From Rotaria sp. Silwood1 (taxonomy: Eukaryota > Rotifera > Eurotatoria > Philodinida > Philodinidae), in the NCBI GenBank assembly GCA_905250075.1, contig CAJNOP010000010.1, forward strand, positions 1,302,001 through 1,366,000: 64,000 nucleotides of DNA, in the 5' to 3' direction. Made by a program: the position numbers and the translations under genes. Shown here piece by piece: positions 33,447-46,284 of this stretch (position 1 is the first letter of the stretch; each line of letters opens with the position of its first letter). Below the pieces are notes generated by a model. That model saw nothing but the letters and a program-made list of their open reading frames with translations, was not told the DNA's origin and made no database searches.

Positions 33447-36270
33447 ATGTCTAAACGACTTGATGTTCTTATTTTTGGTGCGACTGGTTATACTGGTCAA
33501 TATGTTATCGAAGAAATGGCAAGAAAAGCAAACCAATTTGGTTTTAAATGGGGCATAGCTGGACGAACAGCCAACAAATTAAAACAAGTTCTTCAAGAAG
33601 CATCAAATGTTACAGGTGTCTAAACTAATACGAGAATCTTCCTAACTTAAGAAATATTTGTGAGTTTGGACTCTATGCATAAAGCAGATCCGAATGAGGT
33701 ATTAAAAAACGCAAAGTAACAAGGGCTCCTAAGCCTTGTCTATAAAGTTATAGTTGTTTTACTGAAATTTTATCCTATAGCATGATATATAGAAAAAAAA
33801 TCCAATGAGGATACTTTCAAACAACATGAGCTTCTAGGGAAGACCTTGAGGCCTTTATCGTTTGGAAATTTTTAATACCGCGTTAGAGACAGTTCTTTCG
33901 TAACCAGCAAAGATTATACTTAATAAGATATCGATGTTAATCTAATTTGGAATAATCAATAGGTATTGAAAATTTAACTTCAAATGTTGATACAATTGTT
34001 GCAAACGTTACAAATCAACAATCATTAATTGATATGTGTGCTCACACAAAAGTTTTAGTTAATTGTGTTGGACCTGTATGTCAACAACAGTTGTCTTTTT
34101 ATCAATATGAATTAAATAATTTTTTTTTAAGTATCGTCATTATGGTGAACCTGTAGTACAAGCTTGTCTTCAAGCACGTACACATTATATTGATATATGC
34201 GGTGAACCACAAGTAAAAAAAACAAACAAACGAATAATAATACATGATAGTAATGAAATATTGTATTTATTTATTTTAGTTTCTTGAAACAATACAACTT
34301 AAATATGATAGTCAAGCTCAAGAGCGTGAAATAACTATTGTTGGTAGTTGTGGACTTGATTCACTTATTGCTGATCTTGGTGCTGAAACCATTCGACAAG
34401 AATGTGAACAAAATAATTTTGGTATAGAATGATTAAATATTTTGTATTCATAAAAAGAGTTATTTTCGTTTTAGAGATTGCACTAATTGAAAGTTATTTA
34501 GCATTAAACGCTCCACAAGCAACAGTAGATGAAAGAGAAATCGACTTGAAAAAGTATATATACTCTTTTTCTTTTTAAGCGTGGTTTAATCCATTTTGCA
34601 ACATGGGAAGCGGCTGTTTATGGTTTACATCATGCCAATGAATTAAAAGCTCTTCGACGAAAATTATTTGAACAAAAATTACCATATTCAAAACATAAAA
34701 TTGAAAGGTATTTTTTCCTTTATAAAGATTTATTTTAACTTATATAGTTGTTTTATTTAGAAAATCAATTTTTAAAACAACAATTCAAGGTAAATCATTT
34801 TGGGCTGTACCATTTCCTGGTAGTGATAAGTCAGTTGTGCAGCGTACACAATATTTTAATTATACAAAATTAAATAAAAAACCGGTAAGAAAAGACCTTG
34901 TCAGATAAGATGAAAACTCTTCTTTTGAACAGCGACCTATATCATTTTGTAAAATAACTCGCATTCCATCGAATGTTCTATAGGAAATTACTTTTTTCAT
35001 CTAATTTTAATGTTCTAAGAAATCATGTACTAGTCAAGGGAAGTACTTAGTGCGTAGCTTATATCGAATTTTGTCTTGTCATTAATTGTGTGTATCTAAC
35101 AATAGTTTTCTTGGTTCTCAAAATCGCAGCATTTTTACTAGCATTTATAACCTTTTTAGGTTTATGATTTTTTCAATGTTTTAATTCTTAAAGGCAGAGA
35201 AGTATATGAATTTTATGAAGTTTAGATTCTGAATAGTCAAGTATGATTGAAGCGCATGGAACTCTGTTAGATTCATTATATGTATAATCTGTTGTGAAGA
35301 GTAAAACTTTTGATAGGACATGATGAACTTATTATTACTAAATAGAAAAGCATTCATTAGCCGATTTGTGCATGACGCACTTTCTGAGAAAACTGAGAAA
35401 AAACCTTTGATGAGTATTATTAAATACACATGATTGAAGACATACTAGTGTTTGGTCATATAACCGGTAATTGCGATAGTGTATCCATTGACTAGTATAT
35501 GACTTTTCAGAATATAAAAGTTTGATGAAAATGAAACTTTATATATCGTTCGATGTAACACGAGTTCCTCTACAAAGTGCTGTCGATGACTTTCAAACCA
35601 ATAGAAGTCATTTTATCTGACAGACTTCTTTAAATAAATATTCAAACAAAGTAGAAAATTTTATTTTAGATTCGTTTTCAACCTTATTTTCAAATGCCTT
35701 CATTTATTTCAGTTGTTAAACTTGTTTTTTTTGGTTTTATTTTTTCATTATTTACGAAATTTAAACTTGGCATGCAATGCTTACTTAAAGTAATTTATAA
35801 CAATATATGGATATCATCTCTACTTCGATCTTTGTTTTTAGTTTCCGGGTTTATTTTCTGCTGGATTCGTTACAAAAGAAGGACCAACACGAACAGATGT
35901 AAATGAAAAATAGACAAGAAATTTTCTTTTTTAGGTCTTTTTTTTAATTTGTCTTTAGTGTGCACAAGCTTCATTTAACATGACATTTGTAACTTATACA
36001 GAAGATAATCAAAAATTAATTCATGAATTCATAGGACCTGATCCCGGATATATTGGAACATCAAAATTGTCAATTGGTTGTGCAATTATGTTATTGAAAG
36101 AGAATGATCGTTTACCAGCTCAGTAAGAAAAATTATTTATTTCTTTGAATTTTTTTATTTGAATTTTTTATTTTTCTAGAGGTGGTGTTTTTACACCAGC
36201 AGAAGCATTTGGACGTACAAGTCTTATGAAATATTTAGAAAAAGAAGGTTTTTCCTTTATTCGAAAGTAG
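33447..36270 (+). CDS. SCCPDH: saccharopine dehydrogenase-like oxidoreductase
   Basis: Eleven exons: 33447-33615, 33963-34075, 34132-34212, 34280-34421, 34475-34524, 34580-34707, 34761-34884, 35670-35789, 35842-35898, 35959-36122 and 36180-36270. They give 412 residues, close to the human protein (429). The N-terminus has a Rossmann dinucleotide-binding motif (VLIFGATGYTGQYV). VNCVGPYRHYGEPV, ICGEPQFLE and the C-terminal GGVFTPAEAFG are hallmark SCCPDH blocks. A hydrophobic hairpin at about residues 275-300 (FISVVKLVFFGFIFSLF) fits its lipid-droplet or membrane association. The substrate of SCCPDH is not established. The donor at 34525 (ACA|GTAGAT) keeps phase and gives the expected join into GLIHFATWEAAVYG. 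ATG 33447 is preferred over an in-frame ATG 24 codons upstream because it matches the family start. Confidence 0.92.
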
Positions 36271-36753
36271 ATTTTAATTTGATTGATTGATTGATTGATT
36301 GTTTTTTTTCTTTAAAAAGTGCATACGCGATTAATATAAGCCTATTGCTTGAATAAATTAGAATTACAAATATATTTCAAAATCATGTAGGGATGAGATA
36401 GAATAGATTAATATTTTGCTTTTTTTGTTAAACTAAAGAATACAATATATCAATATAAAAAAAAATCTTAACGTAATAAATATATACGATATGATGTTCA
36501 AGCATGAATTTCCTTTTCAATTGTCTTCAGTTTTATTGCCATCATTGAAAATGATTGTAGTAATATTAAAGCAAAAGTATTTACGGAAGAGCAGGACGTA
36601 TGATAATGGATGTGCATAATTTTGATAGAGAATATAAAATAAGAGAAAGATGCTGGAAGAATTTCTTAATATAATGAATTCGTTTTTCATTCAACTTACG
36701 AAGGAAGTACTTCAGCTATAACACGTCATTTAATCTCATATTAAACCCACGAG

Positions 36754-36860
36754 TGGGTTTTGGTAAGACTAGAAAAGTCTAAAAGAGTTCGTGTCTACGT
36801 GCCTTCGAAGCCAAGTTATGGCCATTTTAATAAATTTTCAACTGATTTTTAGATATCAAC
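36754..36860. repeat. single arm of a family 1 foldback
   Basis: Carries AAGACTAGAAAAGTCTAAAA followed by GCCAAGTTATGGCCATTTTA and ATTTTCAACTGATTTTTAGA, the arm pattern of the palindromes at 5.7 and 26.2 kb. No matching second arm was found nearby, so it looks like a half-element. Confidence 0.5.
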
Positions 36861-37407
36861 TGAAAAATTAAATAACAGAATGTCAACCTGAAATATTAGC
36901 CATACATAGATCTAATGATTAGAAATGAACAGGTCATTTAAAAATTCCATCCGCCACCGCCTCGTCTCATCTTATTAAAAAAATATTCTGAAAAGCGTAT
37001 TTTTTTAAAATTTTCGAGCCTCGATGTTAAATACATTACGTTGCAAATAGGCATGCATTTAGCTATTCGGGAATAATTCTCATAATTATCGATTTTTATC
37101 GCAGCAAAATTTTTTCATGGCTGTGAACTTGAATGGGAGAAGTCAAAATTTACCTTTCAGCTCGGCATTGTGGCGATCACAAGAGCCCAAATTAATTACT
37201 TTGAGTCTGGCTCATTTTCTAGCTCGTTTCTAATTTGAAGCTTTATTGTATTATGTTTTAGGACATTTTACATTCCCTTGTCAATATGAAACCTTTCTAT
37301 GTTAATAGTCCATAAGATTATCAAAGCAGATGATGTGATGAAAAAAACAATAAAAAAATTTATATCATGTTGCTGAGTTCGAATGCGTTTCCAGTTGTAA
37401 ACAGCTA

Positions 37408-37812
37408 TATTCAGTGGCTTTAAAAAATCAAAAAACTTCCATGACTTTCGTGAATTTTATGTGAAAAGTATGAAAAAAAATGATTTTTTAATGATGCAAC
37501 GGATATAAACCTTTATATTTTTTCGATTTCATCATTAAAAGCGGCAATTTAATTTAAAAAATGCAGTGATTTTGATATTTAATGAAATCCATGTAATGAA
37601 TTTGGTTAAAAGTTAAATTCATTGTATGATTTTGGCGTTTAATCAAATTCATTGAATGACTTTGATTAAAAAGTCCCTTTTAAACAATAGATTTGAAAAA
37701 AAAACATCAAAATTTATGTCCGCTTCATCGTCAGAAATGCCATTTTTTTCATGTTTTTCACATGCAACGTACGAAAGTCATGAAAGCGTTTTGATTTTTC
37801 AAGCCACAGGGT
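37408..37812. repeat. foldback element of a third type
   Basis: Left arm 37408-37480 (GTGGCTTTAAAAAATCAAAA ... CATGACTTTCGTGAATTTTA) pairs with right arm 37725-37812 (mirror image, with CGTACGAAAGTCATGAAAGC and TTTTCAAGCCAC). The 240-bp centre contains short degenerate repeats of an AATTCATTGNATGA-like word spaced about 40 bp apart. No similarity to the other two foldback families was seen. Confidence 0.55.
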
Positions 37813-39166
37813 ACCAAAAGAGATACGGCAGTCTATATGGTGCAGTCAATATTGGATCACCTTGAAGTGATCTGGTCGGGATCAAATCGACTTGACGCGG
37901 CTGCATATGAGAATCTTACCGTCGTGTACTCCAAGAGTAAATGCTATTGATTCAAATTAGACTGGAAAAACAGTAAATATTCGTTTTCCAGAAAGAAATA
38001 GATGCACTGAAGAGTAAATTCAAATACTTTTATGTGCTGTAAATTGTGTCTCGAAATACGACACATACAACATTTTTTTGTATTCGTGTAAATGCATACT
38101 GTTTGTAGATGTATTGTTGCAAAAGAACTGGGAAAGAAAAAACCTATTGATTTGATTTTGGACAAAGAAAGTGTTTCGGATACATCCTGACGCGAAGAGA
38201 TAGAATTTACTCTTTCTGATTTGGATATGAATGCTTTTTTCACCAACAGGTACATGCTGCCCCAGCCATTAGTCTAAATATTTTGAAAAATAAATATATC
38301 ATTACGTTTTTTATATAGATTCTTAATCACCATTGGTGAATACTTAACATACAATTGGTTTGAATATTTCAAAAAAGAGACATAATCTCTCATTTCTTAT
38401 TTCTGGCTTTCTTAGCATCATGTGGTGATTTTTTGTTCGGATTTATCGATTGATATGAAACTCGAAATGAACTGCTACTATTAGGGAAAAGCAGTAAGTG
38501 ATATTCGTTAGGAGAATTCATTAATGATATGCGTCAAAAATTATATGCTTATATAAGGAAAGACAAAGAGTAATCTTTTGTTATACGTTCATACAACATT
38601 CGATTGAGAACTAAGACGATTTAATGTAGTATATAGATCGGCTGAATATATGAGCAAATGAATGAAGTAATTTTCATGAAAATACTCTGTAGTCTATTCT
38701 TCCTCAGAACATAACATATGAACAACGCTCGGTTAGCTTGATCACTTGGAATGCCGTACATAATGGATTAAAAAGTCTCATTTTATTAATGAAAGACTTC
38801 CATCAGTCAAAACGACAAAACAGGTAATATAAGATTAATCTCACGTTAATTAATATCAAAACAGCATAAAAAGTTAGCGGCTAGTTTATTCAATAATCTA
38901 ATACAAGCTTGATTCGAGTAAAATATAAATATCTTGTAGGGAAAAGCGATCATTCATTTTTTCATGAGATATTGATTTTCCCATATTCAACATTCGTAGT
39001 TTCGCACTGTATTTCGCAATCGAATGAAGTTCGAATGCTGCTTCATTTTATACAAATGTACTACTTAAAATTTCTATTGCAATATTCAGTATCGAATTAT
39101 TGAGATATTTAATTGTTATGGAATGTTGTTTCGCAAAACATCATGATCCTTCTCGGAGTCATTCAG

Positions 39167-39347
39167 AAAATAGACTTTCAACTTGAAACTTTATACAGAG
39201 AAAAGTCTCAGCATCAATCACAGTATGAGATACTGATTCACATATTTTAGAATAGAAAGAAATTAGAAACCTGAAGCCTTCGGAATAAGCTGACTTCATG
39301 AAAATTTTTCTTTGTGCAAAGTTTCAAGTCGAAAGTCTATTTTATCC
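39167..39347. repeat. foldback repeat, family 2
   Basis: Left arm 39167-39206 (AGACTTTCAACTTGAAACTT) and right arm 39310-39347 (AAGTTTCAAGTCGAAAGTCT) pair over nearly 40 bp. Downstream sequence (ATGATGTACATAGTTCGA at about 39400) resembles the outer part of other family members. Confidence 0.55.
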
Positions 39348-39712
39348 AAAGAAACCTAGTAGAATCTAGAATTAAATTAAGGACTTAAGATCTGCATGAT
39401 GTACATAGTTCGACCTCGTTAGTGAATTAACACCTGGGACATGCTTTGTTTAGACAATTACAAACTGTCAAAATTTCTTGTGATTTATTACTGATCTTAT
39501 TTGAAAGGCAAAGTAAACAATGATAATTGTCTTGTGTACTCCATAAGGTTTTATTTTTATTTCCTTAATTGCAAACATAGTTAATTCAAAGGAAGATGCC
39601 TCAACATATTCAATTACGAAGAGAAACTATCTGCTGGATATATGTTTGTTTATATTATATATTCCTATCAGTCAAATATGACTGTGTCATTTGATTGTTG
39701 ATGCTCTGAAAA

Positions 39713-40384
39713 ATGTCAACTAACTGGGTTATCCTCATCTTAATATGCCTTTCGTATGCAAGAACTCAATCTCAACAAGCATTTCGTGAATATATTATTA
39801 AAAAAGATTTTTTCAGTGGATTTAAAGCTGGTGAATTTTCAATTTATGATCAATCGAGTAACACATTACTTTATCGACTTGAATCACGTTATGGTATTAC
39901 TCAAACAGCAGATCTTTATGCTTATCCAGGAAAACAAATGGTTGCTTCTATTAGAAATCTCTGGTCTCCATTCTGTAAGATATCAATTTGAAAATTTTTG
40001 ATCATTATAAATAATAATGACTTCTTTTTATTAGTATATGATGCTGAAATTCAAGTATTTGACACCATTTTTAACCAATGGATTTTTGGAAGAATTACAC
40101 AAGCTTTTCCTAATTATACTTTTCGTTATAATATTCAATATGCAAATCGACGTTTAATTATGGAACATAGACCATTTTCATTAACAACTGAAATTCGAAA
40201 TGAACAATCATCAAACTATGTTCTTGCGCAAATGAAACTAAGCTTATCATCAATTATTTTGCCAAATAAATACGACTTACAAGTATATACAAATGAATTA
40301 CCTGATGTTATCTATTTATTAGCAGTGGTTGCATATGATTATGATAATGGAAGAAATAGACGTTCTGTTCAAAATGGAAAGTAA
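39713..40384 (+). CDS. secreted LURP-one/tubby C-terminal-like protein
   Basis: Two exons (39713-39974, 40035-40384) give 203 residues. The first 20 residues form a signal peptide (hydrophobic core VILILICLSYA, then a polar Thr/Gln cleavage region). The rest has the alternating short-strand pattern of the LURP-one-related (LOR)/scramblase beta-barrel: FSIYDQSSNTLLYRLESRYG, a central YDAEIQVFD strand, and a long C-terminal hydrophobic helix-like run (VIYLLAVVAYDYDNG). Animal proteins of this type are poorly characterised. A signal peptide on a normally cytosolic fold is notable. The assignment rests on pattern, not strong identity. Confidence 0.55.
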
Positions 40385-40948
40385 AAGAATAAATGACATT
40401 TTTTTTCAATATGTTATTTTGTGCAAGATTTTGTCATAATAATAAATATTTCTATATGATATATTGAAAAAATTGCAACCGAAGATCTCAATAAAGTATT
40501 GACATTGCAACTGTATTTTTACGGAAAAAATAAGTTATCATACGTATTCATTTGTTTATCAATATCTGAAAAAGCAAGCTTCTCAAAATATAATTCTTCT
40601 CGTTTCTGTAGTTATTCCATGTTAAAAAAATTAATGTGTTCAACTTTTTCTATGATCATAATAAAACTTGCGATCTTTATTCATGATCGCTCTTATCTAT
40701 ACCATGTGCAATAATATCGCTAAGAAAAAAAATTTTGGATACTTTATAAAACATTTTTCTTTTATCGATCTTCGATCCGTTAAATTTAGTTGATTTAATC
40801 CACGAGACTTCGATATTTAAAATAAAGAAAGAAAAAAAAAAGAAAAATATGTCTCGATGTCTACGACACAAATAAAGATCATTCCCATCTTTTCATCTTC
40901 GCACATACATACATAAACATAAACTGTATTAACGATTTTGCATTTGAA
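40385..40948. other. intergenic, no gene seen
   Basis: A 564-bp spacer between two same-strand genes. It holds A/T runs and an ACATACATACATAAACATAA tract just before the next gene, but no supported feature. Confidence 0.5.
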
Positions 40949-41884
40949 ATGCAACAATTTCAAACATATCCACTTTCTTCAATATCAATCTTGAAGAAAA
41001 ACGAACTATTTAATAATAATAAAAATGATTACTCAGATAATATTTCTCGTTTTACATCAAATGATTCTGGTATCAGTTATGATAACAGTGATAATGATGA
41101 TAGTGAAAGTATCTTTTCGAATGAATGTGATTTCGATTTTTCTTATCCAAATGATCTATCAACAATAACAATTACCGATGATGGTATTTGAAATATAGTT
41201 TTTTTTTTTCATAAGAATCAAAAATTTTTTATTTGTTTTTCTAGCTCATATGGCAGCAGTAATACGTGATGATGATAAAAAATATTTCTGTGAAAATACT
41301 GCTTGGGCTTGGCATGGCGAATTTGGTCGATTAATTATGGCAACTGCTATGACATATAATATTGACTATCGTCTTATGCTTTACGATGCACGTTTTACAT
41401 GTCCTCGTGCATGGAATGCATCTTATTCTATGATGCAATTAGAAAATGCTAAAGCACAATTTAAATGTGATATTTGTGGACATTGTTGGACATCAATGCG
41501 TGCACGTTGTTCATTTTATATATCGAAACCAAATGAAGGCGGTATTGTTTTATTAAGACTCTATACACAACAATGTCAATATTGTTATTCAATTGTTCAT
41601 CCATTGTGGTATTTCGGTAAATTTTGAACACAAAAAACAAACATATTATTTTTTGCAAATCGTTTTTCTTTGTTTCATTAGATGAAATTTGTCGAGTAAT
41701 GAAAAACTTAGCATTAACAATTTTCAAATACTTTTTTCCCAATTCAATATCATCTATTTATTGGGATATAACACATAATGGTATTCAACCAGTTCGACGT
41801 TTATTTCAACGAAAAGGAAATATGCATACACAACATAATTCAACATTGTGCGAAGCATGTCATCTTGGTTTATGTTATTTATAA
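40949..41884 (+). CDS. 3CxxC-type zinc-finger protein (RTP/ZAR1-like)
   Basis: Three exons (40949-41183, 41245-41616, 41682-41884) give 269 residues. The N-terminal 80 residues are acidic and Ser/Asp/Asn-rich (DNSDNDDSESIF) and probably disordered. The C-terminal part has four cysteine pairs: FTCP, CDICGHCW, CQYC and CEACHLGLC. FKCDICGHCWTSMRARCSFY followed by VLLRLYTQQCQYC is the 3CxxC zinc-binding domain of receptor-transporting proteins and ZAR1-like proteins. RTPs help receptors reach the surface, while ZAR1 binds maternal mRNA. No membrane anchor is seen at the C-terminus, which argues against a classical RTP, so the function is left open. Confidence 0.7.
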
Positions 41885-43854
41885 GATTTTGTTTTATTTT
41901 CTATCCATTCGATTTGTATTAAAAAAAGACTTGTTTTTGATTTCTTAAAATTATGTATATGTTATTGTTTTTTTTACGACGACTATATTTTTTTTTATAT
42001 ACGCTCTGTATGTTTAAACTATTGATATTCATGAAAAAGATAATATATGATTGATAATAGGATTTTCGATATAAAAAAATTTTATGATGTTATTCTTGAT
42101 CTGTGAATATCGAAAGTCTAAATTCAAGTTAATATTTATTTCTGACTTCGACTTTGGAAATTTTCACTTAGCTAAGTTCAATGATGGAAAAACAAATGTT
42201 TCAATGTATTTTAAATATTATCTTTTGTTCTTAAAACTTATTTATCAAATATAAAATAGTTGTTCGATGTCATATTGAAATGATTAGTTCAATATTTATT
42301 GTAGAAGAAGATTTTACTTTAGTTTTTTTTTATATTGATAAGGCATATATGTTGCGTACAACCAAATTGTAATTAAAAAAAAACGAGAATAAATTCGCAA
42401 ATTTATTTTTTAACTTCTTAATTATTCTAAGATTGCAAGTGATACATTGATAATTGATGTTTTGATAAGTATTAACGGTACATATCCAGATGTGACATTA
42501 TCGATTTAAATAATATGTCGAGTCAATCTGATAAGCGTATATTTTCAATGTTCAATAGACCATAAAAACTAATCTTCTATGAATTCAATACAGAATTCAA
42601 GTATATTGACTTTTTTAACATTTCTAATAATCGAACTATTCTCTATTAGAAGATTTTTAATCAATATAACCAATAATGATGATTACAACGATCTTAGAAA
42701 ATTTAAAACCTAATAAAACAGTTGGAAACATTCTTCACTTTAATCTGTTATGTCAATTTCATTATTCTTCTATCAATAAATAGTAGCAGGATGAGTACAA
42801 GATCAAAACAATCGTCCATGTTGATCCCCACTTATAGAAAAAAAAGAGTCGCTCATCATACATACGGTGGTAATAGAGAGGCAACAAAAACACTTTTTGT
42901 ACATTTCAAAAAAAAAAAAAAGAAAAAAGTGCGCTAATCGAACACATTAAGTAAAGAGAAAGAATGCACACGTGCTGTTTGTTTGTCATCTAAGCCTGTT
43001 CAAGTGAGGTGAATGAACAATAGAGAGAAGACCCAAGAGTATGCTCATCATTGGATTGGATGTCAATATAGAAGAGAAAAAAAAAATCTATATATCGGAA
43101 CAGCAAGCAACACGTGTCTATAATAATTAGCATCTAAGTCAATGATGAGAAAAACATCGGCTGTCTTTCTATTGCGGTCTTTTTCTTTAGTATTAAACAT
43201 ATTTTCAGCTTATCATTTTAGTGTATTGAATCGAATGATAGATTTTTATGTCTTATTCTTCCTTTTTAAAAAATAATTATGAGTTTAGAGAGGTGTGAAA
43301 ACGATAAACGACATATATGTATTCAATGCCAATTAAATTGTCTTTGGTCATTAGACAGGAACAATCAAACAACAACAGAGTAGAATAAGTAAGAGAAGGC
43401 AGATGATTATTGAAGGTATTTCTTCCACTTGAATGAAATTTGACTCGTCAATAGATGAATTTCTATGGTAACAAGTTAAGTGGTGTCATAAGACATAAGC
43501 AGAACAGTTTCATGACTTCTATACGTTTCTCTTTTCTTTTCGTTTTTTTTGTCATTTGCTATTCATTGTTTTATTAGTAATGTTGTACTGAACAAATAGT
43601 AGCTCGACATACATACTTGATGATTGACACCATCGAAATACCTTTTTCCCCAATGGTAACTTCGTTCTTTCTTTTATTTGATTTCTCTCGTCTATGATTG
43701 GTACATAATTTCAAGAGACAGAGAGAGAAAGAATGAAACGAAAAAAAAATCAGTTCTTTCACCTGTCAATACATGTCACATACCTATACACAATTGGTCA
43801 TACCATATATCATCATTTCATTCGATATTTTTTCCTGCTGATTTAAAACAGCAA
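41885..43854. other. intergenic, no gene seen
   Basis: Two kilobases of AT-rich DNA ahead of the PRDM13-like gene. Short open frames at 42722-42937 and 43574-43762 lack any recognisable motif. The last 200 bp before 43855 remain open in frame with the gene (from ATG 43678) and are probably 5' UTR. Confidence 0.5.
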
Positions 43855-45454
43855 ATGTCGAATGTTAAAATAATTAAACCAATAGCTAAATATGCAAATG
43901 TTAATGGAAGTTTTCCACCACCAACAACAATAAAACCTTTAGCTGTTGCTGCTACAACATTAAAAGAAGGTTCAGTAGTGTATCTTCTTCATCAATTACC
44001 ATATAATTTTCTTTTAACGGATTTTTATGATCATAATCAACATTATAATAAAATTCCGGTACGTATTAAACTATTGAATTTAGAATCTTTTATATTGTCT
44101 TATTTTTGTGTTGTCAAGATTTTTATTAAATGGAAATATATGGGTTTCGAAAGTGTCGGTTTTCATTTAATATTTAAACTTGAAAGCTCGAATTTGTTTT
44201 CGTTTGTTTCAAGTCTCTATAATCAGACCATGTGAATGGTATAGGTTTTGCATTAAGTACCTAAAGTTGAGCTGAAAATTCAGTAAAATGATCGGAAATC
44301 AACTCCAAGGGTCTACAAGGATGAGCCCTTTTAAGCTTTCTCTAGTCTCATCAAAGCATAATTCTAAGTTCAATATTAATTCAAACCGTAGTTAAAGATT
44401 TACAAGAGTAGCAAATAATATTGTATATATTTACAGATTCATTGTTGGAATCAACATTTAATTGGACCAGGACTTTTTCAAGAATGGATATTAGCAATAA
44501 AAAGTGCTCGTACACCAGACGAGCAAAATATTGAATTATTTCAATCATCTGAAACAAATGTATTTGGTTTTCGAACGACACGTTTAATTGTTCCCGATGA
44601 ACCACTCCTTGCTTGGTTTAGTCTTCCACAATTACGTACAATATGTGAAAAAATTAAATTAGCAAAAATATTTAAAGTTGAAGAACTTCTTAAATGTAAG
44701 ATTAAAACTTTTTTTTTTCGTTTACTAAGAAAAGAATTTTGCTTTTTGATAGCTACACGATGTCCTCGATGTAAAATTGAACAAAATTATTTAAATGTCT
44801 TAGTTGCACATGTTCTTCTTGATCAATGTCGTGATTCAACATCATCAATTAGCATGAATCTTAATGAACACTTATTAGTTCATACAACTCCAACAAAAAA
44901 ATATGCAGTAGATGTTTCATCAACAAAAAAATCTTCATTATCTCCTCGTCCAAATTCAATTATTAATGATAAACAAAAAGACGAGGAAATAATAGAAAAA
45001 CATGATGAACCACAAAAACCAATAACATTTTCATCAAATGATGTATCATCTTGCAAAATGAGTGTACTTGATGGTACACATGCATTAGAATTTACTTCAT
45101 TGGATAATGATGGAAGACAACGTAAAGCTCATTTATGTCTTTTTTGTGGCAAAGTAAATTCATATTTATAATTTTATTTATTTATTGATTGAATTTCTTG
45201 TTTCATTTTAGATTTATAATCGCAAATATGGTTTAAAAATTCATCTTCGTACACATACTGGATATAAACCATTGCAATGTCGAGTTTGTTTTCGACCATT
45301 TAGTGATCCATCAAATCTTAATAAACATATACGTCTTCATTCAACAGCATCATCATCATCATCATCCGTATCCCATAAACGTCCTTTTGAAGAACAGGAA
45401 GAATTAAATATAGATAGTGATAGTTCAAATGTAAATGCAATGGATGATAACTAA
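43855..45454 (+). CDS. PRDM13-like zinc-finger transcription factor
   Basis: Four exons (43855-44058, 44437-44695, 44753-45153, 45212-45454) give 368 residues. The last region has two tandem C2H2 fingers: LCLFCGKIYNRKYGLKIHLRT followed by HTGYKPLQCRVCFRPFSD and PSNLNKHIRLH. This wording is typical of PRDM13 (and close to PRDM8). Before it lies a degenerate finger-like CPRCKIEQNYLNVLVAHV. The N-terminal half (about 30-155) fits a PR/SET-type domain (HCWNQHLIGPGLFQEWI, WFSLPQLRTICEKI). PRDM13 is a neural-fate repressor in animals. Vertebrate PRDM13 has further fingers after these two; here the protein ends in a Ser-rich acidic tail. An in-frame ATG at 43678 would add 59 residues without family likeness. 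Intron 1 carries a family 1 repeat arm. Confidence 0.75.
44200..44375. repeat. partial family 1 foldback arm in PRDM13-like intron 1
   Basis: Holds GAAAATTCAGTAAAATGATC, then AACTCCAAGGGTCTACAAGG and TAAGCTTTCTCTAGTCTCAT, matching the right-arm order of the element at 26.2 kb. The left arm is missing or too worn to see. Confidence 0.45.
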
Positions 45455-46284
45455 AAAGAAAAATGTTTTTGATTTATACTTCAATTTGATTTTGTAATTA
45501 ATAATATTCTATAGAAAAAAAAGATCAACTCTTAAATGCATTCTGTTTTTTTTTATTGTCATTTCTTTATTTGCTTTATCTTTGACTAAAATATAAATGT
45601 CCAGTATGTTTTCGTTCGGAATAAAGTTCTTTAATGTTTTCAATCAATGATTGTATTAGTTAATAAACAAAAGAAATCTTAAAATAACGTAAGAGACGAT
45701 TTAAGTGAAATTTTTTTTTTGTTTTCAATAATTTTTTCTTTTGCCTACATGAATACCACGATCATTCTCAGGAAAATTGATTTTCGACTTAGAACTTTTC
45801 GCAGAGTCAGCTTTTAAGAAGAGTAACTGATTGTGAATGTTCCAGATTTTGTAGTTGCTTTTATCCTAAGATACAGGTATGGTAAAAACGTATCTTTCAC
45901 ATCGCTCATATATAAATTGACAGATTTTATGTTCTTTTTTCAGCATAGAAGCAAATCAAAAGACCTGAAACTTTTACAATAAACTATTCTCGTATTCTTA
46001 ACTCAGACTACAGCATGCATTTAGAAACTACCATTAAAAAAGTAGTATCTACCTACGTATTGATGAGCTAAAACTTCGAATTCTTTTCAAGATATTCAAA
46101 GTTCATTTAAGTCTACATAATACACATAGTTTCGATTCAAAAGCGATTAATCAGTTGGAAGACTCTTCTCGTTAGAATAAACAATATGTAAGCATGATAT
46201 CTATTTAACTAAACTCTGAAGATAAAAGGTTCATTAAGTGAGATTGATGATTCATTTAAAAAGTTTTTCTATAATCAATCAATA
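45455..46284. other. intergenic, half occupied by a repeat
   Basis: An 830-bp spacer between the PRDM13-like stop and the SPPL2-like start. Apart from probable 3' UTR and the family 2 copy at 45770-46145, nothing is recognised. Confidence 0.5.
45770..46145 (-). repeat. family 2 foldback/MITE copy, reverse orientation
   Basis: The reverse complement aligns with 17881-18310. Shared words include TATGTAGACTTAAATGAACT, TTGAATATCTTGAAAAGAAT, TATCTTAGGATAAAAG and AAGTCGAAAATCAATTTT. The far terminal repeat seen in the 17.9-kb copy is not evident here, so this copy may be truncated near 45770. It lies in the promoter-side spacer of the SPPL2-like gene. Confidence 0.6.

Larger units (their letters stand above)
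36271..39712. other. 3.4-kb spacer with several palindromic repeats
   Basis: Between SCCPDH and the LURP-one-like gene. It contains a single family 1 arm (about 36754-36860), an unrelated foldback (37408-37812) and a family 2 foldback (39167-39347). Open frames here (for example 37656-37865, 38909-39103) fall partly inside repeats and show no family motif. No gene is supported. Confidence 0.5.
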
